This document shows positions 57,501 to 64,000 of a stretch of 64,000 nt of DNA, one piece after another; position 1 is the first letter of the stretch; the number at the start of each line of letters is the position of its first letter. Source of the DNA: Homalodisca vitripennis (taxonomy: Eukaryota > Arthropoda > Insecta > Hemiptera > Cicadellidae); NCBI RefSeq assembly GCF_021130785.1, contig NC_060210.1:181586501-181650500 (forward strand), given 5' to 3'. The notes below the pieces were generated by a model that saw only the letters and a list, made by a program, of their open reading frames with translations, did not search any database and was not told the origin of the DNA. The position numbers and the translations under genes were made by a program.

Positions 57501-57791
57501 AATGCACTCTCAAACCTAAAGAAAGCTAGGTCAATTAGGGAACGCTTATACAACGCTGGTAGGACAACTACCCACATCTCACAGGGTGACTGGGTTATGT
57601 TTCGAAATAATCCAATTAGTAAAGCTGCTGAGAACATCAACAGTAAACTGCTCCCCCTGTGGTCCAAACCTTGTGTGGTGGAATGCTTTACATCACCTGT
57701 CACAGCTAGACTCGTCAATCCTACAAATGGGAAGTTTATAAGAAAGGCTCATATATCTCAATTAAAGAAGTTTTTCATGCCTAAATATTAA
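54576..57791 (+). CDS. pol: Pol polyprotein (protease, RT, RNase H, integrase)
   Basis: A 1071-residue polyprotein in the -1 frame relative to gag. Aspartic protease: LVDSGSSFSII (DSG at 56-58) with the strand IILGCDFL (128-135). RT: NGVIRPSMSPYASPAFLVPK, SLVDLNQAYLQVPL (Asp311), LPFGLATG, and the active-site box FFDD (373-376) in place of the usual Y-x-DD. RNase H: LQTDASTSALG (Asp523), LECLAVVFA (Glu564), LQTDCSALSWLL (Asp589) and VADCLSR. Integrase: HHCC zinc finger (His731, His738, Cys768, Cys771) and DDE (FIDHIG Asp800, LVSDN Asp860, AERVNK Glu895; Asp-to-Glu spacing 35). A C-terminal RKAHISQLKKFF resembles the end of the GPF/GPY module; no chromodomain. Open throughout. Confidence 0.95.
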   Translation: MGGDSPLLTLTARFDKIKPAVKTPFTKSAQAPSFPGVQFCTVPLTFRKLIINSLVDSGSSFSIISNACFQNLKNIPRVIKSVSTIHESAISASGQNIIFNLKVILHFKISNLSWDFPFLVTSELPMPIILGCDFLTKTRMIINMANKTLTFPYGTPSVMYLAQSAELPSTTICPIKLGENLSSDQADQLLRLVNEFPETITTKLGRTNLVEYQIKLNSDTIVRNRPYQFAPPKMEAIKEHVDHLLANGVIRPSMSPYASPAFLVPKKGGKTRMVINYRQLNSLIDLEATPMPTIESAFQHLGQATFFSLVDLNQAYLQVPLQENSKKYTAFVLPFGQFEYNFLPFGLATGSQVLTRLIDQIFGDIKYKYVFNFFDDLCIYTNGTFDQHLCHLREVINRLKQAGLTINPDKMTLAANHIQFLGHTFANHTVTIHTDRCKPIVEFPAPKNLKQLNRFLGMTAFYSKFIKSFAKIAQPLNSLKKKGVKFTWGLEQQSAFETLKTALTSNAVLKMPDFNRSFVLQTDASTSALGASLSQEYNGNLMPVAFASRPLNKHEQNYDTLQLECLAVVFAFSKFQQYLEHREFLLQTDCSALSWLLNHPRQVGKISRWITFINSFKFQVQHIKGSDNVVADCLSRLFENSEPTEVLANNSSEKPSTLPQVALLAGFPEMFKDIGTHQREDPDLLKIIKSSNRPTNYQLSQGVLMYKISDRHTPRVVLPYKLIDMVIKYYHESPTAAHLGIKKTQKRILKIFWAQKLDTIIADRVRSCQICQRSKQAQNSRVGKLASEVVTSPFEKIFIDHIGKLPRSNKGNQYLLTVVDAFSKFVILLPARNATAKTTVDILSKNVFSLFGFPKFLVSDNVSQFKSRHMADMCMTYGIQHIYTSAYYPNPSHAERVNKNLKVALRIFHGHNHKTWDENIHWLQVAFNSASHESTKATPASVFLGREIQHPLELAWNLDSLLAQEPLQTMQQRWDNALSNLKKARSIRERLYNAGRTTTHISQGDWVMFRNNPISKAAENINSKLLPLWSKPCVVECFTSPVTARLVNPTNGKFIRKAHISQLKKFFMPKY

Positions 57792-57795
57792 GTCC

Positions 57796-57990
57796 GTGGT
57801 AAGCGACCATATTCCTACACAATTCTCCCTAGGTGATATTAGTTCAATGTTTCTTTTCCTCTTCTTTCACACTCTAACATTCTTCTTACACATTATTACA
57901 CTTTTGGGTCCTCTGTTAGCGGCTGCTTGCACGGCTGCTGAGTCTGAGGGAGTTTTCTATGAGGGCTTCCCTACAGTGGTCTGTGGTTGA
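57796..57990 (+). CDS. Small ORF after pol with a signal-peptide-like segment
   Basis: A 64-codon frame beginning four bases after the pol stop. Near its middle it has MFLFLFFHTLTFFLHIITLL followed by GPLLAAACTAAES, a hydrophobic run ending in small residues like a signal peptide, then a short soluble tail and a stop. It occupies the place of env in errantivirus-like elements. It may be a vestigial env start, or chance. A CTCCCTAG acceptor-like word lies at 57824-57831. Confidence 0.3.
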   Translation: MVSDHIPTQFSLGDISSMFLFLFFHTLTFFLHIITLLGPLLAAACTAAESEGVFYEGFPTVVCG

Positions 57991-59905
57991 TCGTTGGTGG
58001 AGTATCTAAATATACACTTTGAACACACTATGGAGATGAAGTCTAAGTTTCCTCGGTTGGTGGGTCCTTTGTATATTGTAATTTTTTTCATAAATTCTTT
58101 CTATATTGCAATTTTACGTAGCTTTTGGGTAAAATAATCTATGGTAAAGATGCATTTTTTTAATTATATTTTTAGTGCGCATCCTTTTACCGGATTGCTT
58201 ATCAACCAGGAAATGCATAGATTCTTTTGAACATGTTGATCACATGGTCAAATTAATTTTTTCTTCTCCATAGATATACACAATCAGACAAGAAGAAAAT
58301 CTACACATCTCTATTCTATCCTTTACTTTTACTAACAACTAACGTCTTACCAAAATGTAGGGAAATTTGTAGGAGTCATATTGTACAAAAACTAAAAATA
58401 CTTTTGTGCTATTTTGTGTAATTTATGTTGTAATATATGTTGTGTTTAGGATTTGATTTAGTTATGTTGAACGGATAGGTTTATCCTGTCTTAAACTATT
58501 CAGACGAGTTACGAATATAAACATGATAAATGCATTAATCGTATGAAATACAATGATCTTTATTACTCGTAGCATCGTATGCTGCTCGTATGTGTGTTGT
58601 GTGTGAATTTTGCAAATTTAATGTGATCAAACGAACATTAAGTTGCAATATCTATGTTTTTCTAAATAATTAAATGTTATTTATTGCTAGATATATATAC
58701 ACCGTCTACATTCTACGTGAATTTTGTGCAAGCGAATATATGACTTAGGTGTTGATTGTAAATGGGAATATTTAAAAATACCTTTCCTTGTCATTTCACT
58801 ATTATACCTTAATGTATGTTTTCCTTGTTAGGGATACCTTTGTTATTTGTGTGCTTATTTATATATTCGTGTATCCGACCTTTAATCGTAAAGTGGATCT
58901 ATTTTTTTTTTTATATAACGGAGCTATTTTTGGATATCGCATAAGCAAGTTATGATCCAGCTGGACGACCATCCCCAAAATTTTTCGCCGTATATTACGC
59001 ACCTTAGCTTTGCGGGAACATGGGCAATGTCACACACTAATTTAAAATATCCTACCTCATTACTAAAAATACTACAATACTTCGCCACACGACACGTCAA
59101 AATCCTATCATATTCCAATTAATTCCTAATTTAAGAATATGTGAATATTTGTAAATACGCGCATGTGTATTCCGAGCACTTTCCACATAAATTAATCCTT
59201 ACCAAATTCTCCACCCTGACAATGGCCATTGGATAACTGAAAGCTATACATACCATGTGAAGAAACAGTGTTGTCACTGCAATTGCAAATGAAGTCATCG
59301 GATCAAGAACGGCAACATCTAAAGAAGAGACGTACCCACAGTGTAAGCACCAAAACACATTACCTCAAAAAACTCTCGTCTCTGGAAGAAGACACTATCT
59401 TCACTAGAAGTATCGCTAAAACCCACAGGACTGTATACGCACATCGACTGCAAGCAGAACAAATACAACCTATAAGGTCGCCAAAAACCAGGCGCGTAAA
59501 CCACTCTCTCCGCACGGAATCCACATGCAATTTTATTTTCAGGATGACCAGAATTCAATCCTAATCCCTCACATACACTACACATAACAACTTTCTGATT
59601 GTATCGAACTCTTTCCTGTTCGGGGGGTGGGTGTGTGACATTTTCCCGTTGTTTTAGAATATATACAAAATGTTAACGGTAGGTGCGATCGCCTATTCGG
59701 TCATTACTTGAAGGGTGACTAGTACAAGAGTAGACCAACAGTTGGATTTTGTTCCATCATTATTATCAATATGTAATTGGTCCTCCTGTCGTCACCCGCT
59801 CTTCGATTGGTGGAGAGCACCCAAAATTGTTGGATATTCCAAATTGAAATTTTTATTAACTATATGTTTCTTCCTTCCCACTTCCTCTCCATTTTTTTTT
59901 CCTTT
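57991..59905. other. 3' region of the LTR element, no recognised env
   Basis: About 1.9 kb, AT-rich to about 59000 and then less AT-rich. Between 59131 and 59585 there are moderately long open frames on both strands: minus 59319-59585 and 59131-59358, and plus 59268-59564. None has a motif that I recognise. No transmembrane glycoprotein signature or furin-type site was seen. Confidence 0.4.
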
Positions 59906-59916
59906 AGGGGGGGAGA
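59906..59916 (+). promoter_or_regulatory. Polypurine tract
   Basis: AGGGGGGGAGA lies one base before the 3' LTR, the expected site of plus-strand priming. It is preceded by a T/C-rich run (59881-59904), which is also usual. Confidence 0.85.
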
Positions 59917-59917
59917 T

Positions 59918-60489
59918 TGTGGTGATTGCCCACCACATTTACCAGACCGCCGAATCAACGATTAGAACCGGTCTTACTGATAAGCCGCGTGCGGATGGAG
60001 GACCGGTGGTCTGATAACGAGGAGTCTAGATTGAGTCAGGGTAGAGTGAGGACGTCTGATCGGCGAGTGGCGGTGACGGAGATATTACCTGTCGCAAGTC
60101 TTAGTTTTATTATTTATTTTAAGAATTTTGTGTTACACTATGGATTGATTTAATAATCAGGGGGGGGTTAGGTGCCGGAAAATTATAGGGGGGTAATTGT
60201 AAATTCTAAATTGTTAGTATGTCGGGGCGGGCTTTGTCGTGATGGGGAGGTCGGCGTGCTGTTGGTGTCGGTAAGTGTAGATTATCTTTGGCGGTTATTG
60301 AATTGTTTTACGATTTACTTTTAGTGTTTGGTCCTTAAATTACAACTTAAAATTCTTATCAAAGCTGGCAGGAGAATATTGTGTAATTAGGATTATGGTC
60401 GCTCCACGGTCTTCATCGTGCAGGCGGGTACAAGCCTAGTCCTGCGCGGTGACACGTTGCTTCCAAAAAATCCATCCCAAATCGTCACA
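59918..60489 (+). repeat. 3' LTR
   Basis: 572 bp, identical to the 5' LTR except at 59956 and 60011. Followed by the tgct target duplication. Confidence 0.95.
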
Positions 60490-60599
60490 TGCTATTGGCC
60501 TATATTGAAACTTGGCTAATCGAAACTGTGTGTAGGATAAATGTATTTTAATCAATAAAGTTCTATCTGACGGAGAACCACAGTATTTTGTAGAGGGCT

Positions 60600-60790
60600 C
60601 TCATCCCAGGAGGAGGTTTCGAAAACAGAACTGTCTTGTCACGCACTTAATGCACTTTCCAAGGGTGAACCTTAAATTGCGTTGAAGGAGCTTCTCTTAC
60701 ACTTCACCCCAAAACTGGTACAACAACCTCCCCAGGAAACTCAAACAAGTAAAATAGATTCTTTTAGAGTCAAAGTTAAGAAATAAAAGA
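60600..60790 (+). pseudogene. LINE ORF2 C-terminal relic
   Basis: In a broken frame it reads YNNLPRKLKQVKIDSFRVKV followed by KK, which fits the YN-LP..L+......F+..LK end of jockey/CR1-type ORF2. Followed by a 3' UTR-like stretch ending in the inverted repeat at 60973-61099. Confidence 0.45.
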
Positions 60791-60972
60791 ACTGTGTCAC
60801 ATAGCTTAATTTAATTTATTGTTTAGGTTACTGTTAAGTTTGTCTGTATTTGTACATACATTGTTGCCTAGCCTATATTAAATAGTACCTAAATTCAAGC
60901 TCAGATCACACAAGTGCTTGTTAATTTTTTATATTTATAATATGAACATATGTATTTATCAACTTATGCAGT

Positions 60973-61099
60973 CTAATAACAAATAGTAAGCAGAGACAGA
61001 GTAGCATCCTAGCCGACATCGCTTCCTTTTGGGATGCAGAAAACAAGAAATGACCATCGTAATAACGTATTATTTTCATTGTTAGTCAAATAAAGTCTG
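60973..61099 (+). repeat. LINE 3'-end repeat, right copy
   Basis: Reverse complement of 49040-49168 with scattered differences (CTAATAACAAATAGTAAGCA at one end and CAAATAAAGTCTG at the other). It probably is the 3' UTR of the LINE relic just upstream. Confidence 0.65.
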
Positions 61100-62040
61100 T
61101 TTTTTTTTTTTGTTCCAGGTAAGAATTTAACTAAATTCAAAATAGTGGCCTCCGCATAATACCTAAGTACCAGTGAAACATATTAATGGTTAGAAGCAAT
61201 TAGTTAGGTGGAATAGGAAGACAAAAACATTGTTTTATATTGGTATAGACAACTTGGGAAGTAATAGGCCTATCATCATTGTTTTGAAAACCAACCACCC
61301 AATATCGCATTATTTTAGAATTCTAGACTAATGAAATTTCTGCAAATACATAGTTGTTGATTTTATTTGATTTATTATGTTCATTAAAATGTTTATTATA
61401 GAACAAAGAGGGTAGGAGTGCAATCTTCTCTTTCCATTAGTACCAAACAAATTAAGCCAATTGTTCAAAACAATTATATTTTTAGTGATTGAACTTATCC
61501 ATATGTCACGTATAGGCAAACCAGATTTTAAAGGTGATTGTAATCACTTGTACGTGTGGCGACACCAGATCAGAGAGTGGTCTAGCGAGCTGAGGGAGAG
61601 GACGTTTTCATAAATCCCTGATCTGACCCAGAGAACAGTCATACCCATGCGAGCTGAGATGACAATACAAATAATTTCTTTACAAATGCTTAGAGTTAAG
61701 GCAGTAAAGAATTTGAAATTTGCAATCGTCACTGTCTGTGTCTTTACCTCATCTGGGTCATAGTGATACTTGGGACAGTCTGTAATTAACGGTGTGAAAA
61801 TGCCCATAGATTCCATCCATAGAAGGAATTAATCCTCTGACACAAATCCTAACCTGGTTCCCGAAATACATCTAACCTAGTTCCTGAACCAGTTCTTTAA
61901 ACAAAACCAAATTAATTTTATTATTTGAAGATAAAAAGAACAAAAACAAAACAAAATTTATAGAATCTACTTAATTGGAATTCTAAAACTACATATAACG
62001 GTTTTAATGAACAAAGTCTACTCAATTTTACAGGCCACAT
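61100..62040. other. Non-coding stretch
   Basis: No gene. The minus-strand 90-codon frame at 61544-61816 shows no recognisable motif and no clear splice context, so it is not called. Confidence 0.3.
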
Positions 62041-62043
62041 GCA

Positions 62044-62275
62044 GAAAAAACATATCTATAAATGACCGTACCTCATAAACGTACAAACCGATTTGAATAA
62101 AACTTTCTATACACATTTAGTATAAAGGCTAGTATTCTAATATATAACCCTCATTCTTAGGCCATGCCTATTTTTGAAGCTATATCGATTTTACAAGTAA
62201 AATATTGAAAAAACAAATCTATAGATGGCCGTACCTCAAAAACGTAGGAGCCAATTTTGACAAAACTTTCTACTT
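62044..62275. repeat. Two-copy direct repeat, spacing about 165 bp
   Basis: AAAAAACATATCTATAAATG followed by CCGTACCTCATAAACGTA and AAAACTTTCTA (from 62044) recurs from about 62209 with a few changes. The wording resembles the body of insect Helitron-like or RTE-associated repeats. Confidence 0.6.
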
Positions 62276-62410
62276 AACTCCTATAAAACTTGTATTGTGA
62301 AATCGGTATAGTCCCGAAAATAGCTGCTATAAATGGTGATTATTATCGTAAAAGTACACTTTGTTCATTTCAAATTTATATTTGTAGTATTTATCGTGTA
62401 AAGTACAATT

Positions 62411-62430
62411 TAAGCGGGGCCCGGTTTTTT
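62411..62430. repeat. Single end matching the MITE at 62985
   Basis: TAAGCGGGGCCCGGTTTTTT is nearly the same as the right end of the MITE at 63186-63217 (AAGCGGACCCGGTTTTTT). It may be the remaining end of a second copy. Confidence 0.5.
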
Positions 62431-62560
62431 GTATCGATATTAATTAATTTTAGCTTTTGATATAATTAACTGATACTGATTTTTGAACAATAACTAACTT
62501 GTATTAACCATAAACATTGTTTTATGTAATATATATAAACGTATTTTCTTTTATACATAG

Positions 62561-62733
62561 TAAGCGACATACGAAAGCTCGTGAAGGAGTTAAAAAGTAG
62601 CATATTAGCTGATCTCCTTGGAGATCATCTCTGTGAGTATTTGTATAGAAAAGAAGTACGGTTTTCTAGAGAAGATGCTTCAACTTCTCAAAAGCGGTTA
62701 ATCATTGCTACCCAGGAGAAAACATATAAATAA
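62561..62733 (+). CDS. Unrecognised terminal-exon-like coding segment
   Basis: An acceptor-like TTTTATACATAG (to 62560) precedes 56 open codons and a TAA (62731-62733). The product reads SDIRKLVKELKSSILADLLG, DHLCEYLYRKEVRFSREDAS, TSQKRLIIATQEKTYK. It looks like the end of a globular helical protein and not like random translation. I do not recognise it. It may be the C-terminus of a transposase, since it lies between repeats of one MITE family, or a host exon. Upstream exons were not found. Confidence 0.4.
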
Positions 62734-62984
62734 TTACGCATATTTTGTATTATTATTAATGACTTTTATGTTATTATTTTTGTTTTTTCTATTTCCAAAT
62801 CTAATTGTTTGTTTAATCATTAGAGCTCATTTATTATTTATAAGATTATCACTTTGTGCATTATATTAATTATTATGATTAAAAATATGATTGTCATTAC
62901 GACGACTAATATACACGTTGATATGTTTTATAAATCCGTAACCTATAAATGAATATTAAGTATTGATGATTATACTAATAAATA

Positions 62985-63217
62985 AAAAAACCGAGTCCGC
63001 TTATCTTACTCTACCCTATTTATCTTCACATTACTAAATTAATATATATTTTGTATGGGTTAAGTTGATGAACTAGGTCCGGGTACTTCTTTCTATGGAT
63101 GAAATCTATAGACAGTTTCAGTGGAATCTATGGACAGTCGGCTTCCAATTTGCTGTTATTTAGTTTTATATGCACTTCCACAGAGGGGTAGGGTACGATA
63201 AGCGGACCCGGTTTTTT
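62985..63217. mobile_element. Small MITE with about 30-bp inverted repeats
   Basis: AAAAAAACCGAGTCCGCTTA then TCTTACTCTACCC at 62985-63016 pairs with GGGTAGGGTACGATAAGCGG then ACCCGGTTTTTT at 63186-63217, with three or four mismatches. About 230 bp, non-coding. Target duplication not clear. Confidence 0.75.
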
Positions 63218-64000
63218 ATATCGAAGAATGTAATCATCGATACCTGATATTCGCATCTCGAATCCTAGACTATCAATTGATTGATTATGATTGTTATTTA
63301 GGACTATATATACTTTTATATGTTTTAAATTAAAATATGAGTATATAGGAATATAGGAAAACTCATAAATAAATAAAAAATAACATAAATAATAAATGAA
63401 CCAGACTGAGATCAATCAAACAGGAAAACTCATAAATGATGAGCCTCAATTCATAAAGTTTATGTCATATATATATATATATATATATTTTATAGGTACT
63501 TTGGGATTATACCGACCACACCAGTATGAAGAACACAAAAATATAAATTTATAGAAACAAACATGATAGAAAGAAAAAACAACTCTTTAATTACAAAATT
63601 ACAAACATTTCCAGGTATTGGGATCGGTATTGTTGTCGCAGTTATCTTATCTTTCTCAAGAATCCAGATTACGGCAGGCCGCGCGGCATCACATGATTTG
63701 CACGGTACATAATTGTCTTTCCATTACAATTCAATTTATATTTCTGATCAGACCCTCTAGAATTTGATATTTTACTGATAGATACTATCTTGAGGGATGT
63801 TTTTCTTTCGTTGACATCAGCGTGGGGCAGCTGCCGAAGCCTGCGCTGATGGCCGGAGGCACTTGCATTTTGGGTGGCAGAGTGTGATCAAGAATAAAAA
63901 CAAGTTTTGAGTGTTTTTTCAATAAAGAGTTTAGTTTTAGTTTGGTAATGTTTGTTTTTATTTAATTTTTGTTTTTGGAGAAATGTAGAGGTAAAACACG
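63218..64000. other. Non-coding stretch with an (AT)n run
   Basis: (AT)n at about 63466-63490. A GC-richer patch at 63810-63890 contains GGCAGCTGCCGAAGCCTGCG, not assignable. No gene supported. Confidence 0.35.

Larger units (their letters stand above)
49217..60489 (+). mobile_element. Ty3/gypsy LTR retrotransposon with an extra SGNH hydrolase cistron
   Basis: An 11,273-bp element with identical-length LTRs (572 bp, two differences), beginning TG and ending CA, and a 4-bp target duplication tgct (49213-49216 and 60490-60493; a 5-bp atgct reading is also possible). The order is LTR, primer-binding site, 2.5-kb leader, SGNH hydrolase, gag, pol (PR-RT-RH-IN), 2.1-kb 3' region, polypurine tract, LTR. 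The PR-RT-RH-IN order places it in Ty3/gypsy (Metaviridae). All three main ORFs are open, so it may be or recently have been active. No full envelope gene was found. It lies antisense to LRR1. Confidence 0.95.

Noticed and set aside
54782..57718. Several minus-strand frames of 67-127 codons across pol
   Set aside because: Antisense shadows of a strongly supported polyprotein; none has motifs.
61544..61816. 90-codon minus-strand frame as a candidate LRR1 first exon
   Set aside because: Its product does not resemble the LRR1 N-terminus and no phase-0 donor fits the exon at 46797-47096.

Overview
The window looks like AT-rich, repeat-laden nuclear DNA of an insect. It shows canonical GT-AG introns, coding exons separated by multi-kilobase introns, and a mobile-element mix typical of insects: piggyBac-type TTAA elements, several Tc1/mariner lineages, a pogo/Tigger derivative, LINE and Penelope-like remnants, a Kolobok/Mutator-like transposon and a Ty3/gypsy LTR element. 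I cannot name the species; a hemimetabolous insect is only a guess from the mariner types.

Region by region: 1-3.5 kb holds TTAA-type elements, including an internally deleted piggyBac (2380-3460). From 3.56 to 9.9 kb lie three phase-compatible + strand exons of a host gene that I do not recognise, encoding an acidic-then-lysine-rich protein; its introns are filled with MITEs, one nested inside another. From 10 to 34 kb no host gene is visible. Instead there is a minus-strand LINE broken up by a DDE transposon and a Tigger element, three mariner-type elements (19.3-20.9, 27.4-28.5 and 28.9-30.2 kb), a 78-bp tandem array, a Penelope-like remnant, and a piggyBac derivative (31405-32459) keeping only the transposase Cys-rich tail, set inside a wider inverted-repeat structure. 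From 35 to 47 kb, five minus-strand exons encode most of LRR1, the substrate receptor of the CUL2-LRR1 ubiquitin ligase. The first exon was not found. LRR1 introns carry a TTAA element, a long foldback, a 30-bp minisatellite, a Kolobok-like element, a LINE fragment and a mariner.

The most interesting object is an 11.3-kb LTR retrotransposon (49217-60489, + strand). Its two 572-bp LTRs differ at only two positions, with a tgct target duplication, an initiator-tRNA(Met)-type primer site and a G-rich polypurine tract. Its ORFs are open. Between the 5' leader and gag it carries a free-standing 199-aa SGNH/GDSL hydrolase with every catalytic block present. Gag and pol are joined by a UUUAAAC slippery heptamer, a 5-nt spacer and a 7-bp stem, and also by a UAAUG stop/start overlap. 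Pol is a full protease-RT-RNase H-integrase polyprotein with an unusual FFDD active-site box. An additional esterase cistron in a Ty3/gypsy element is the best candidate here for an undescribed system.

The last 3.5 kb contain a LINE 3' end that forms an inverted pair with a copy on the other side of the LTR element, a two-copy repeat, an unrecognised terminal-exon-like ORF (62561-62733) and a small MITE. All positions were read by eye. No alignment or database search was possible, so family assignments rest on remembered motifs.
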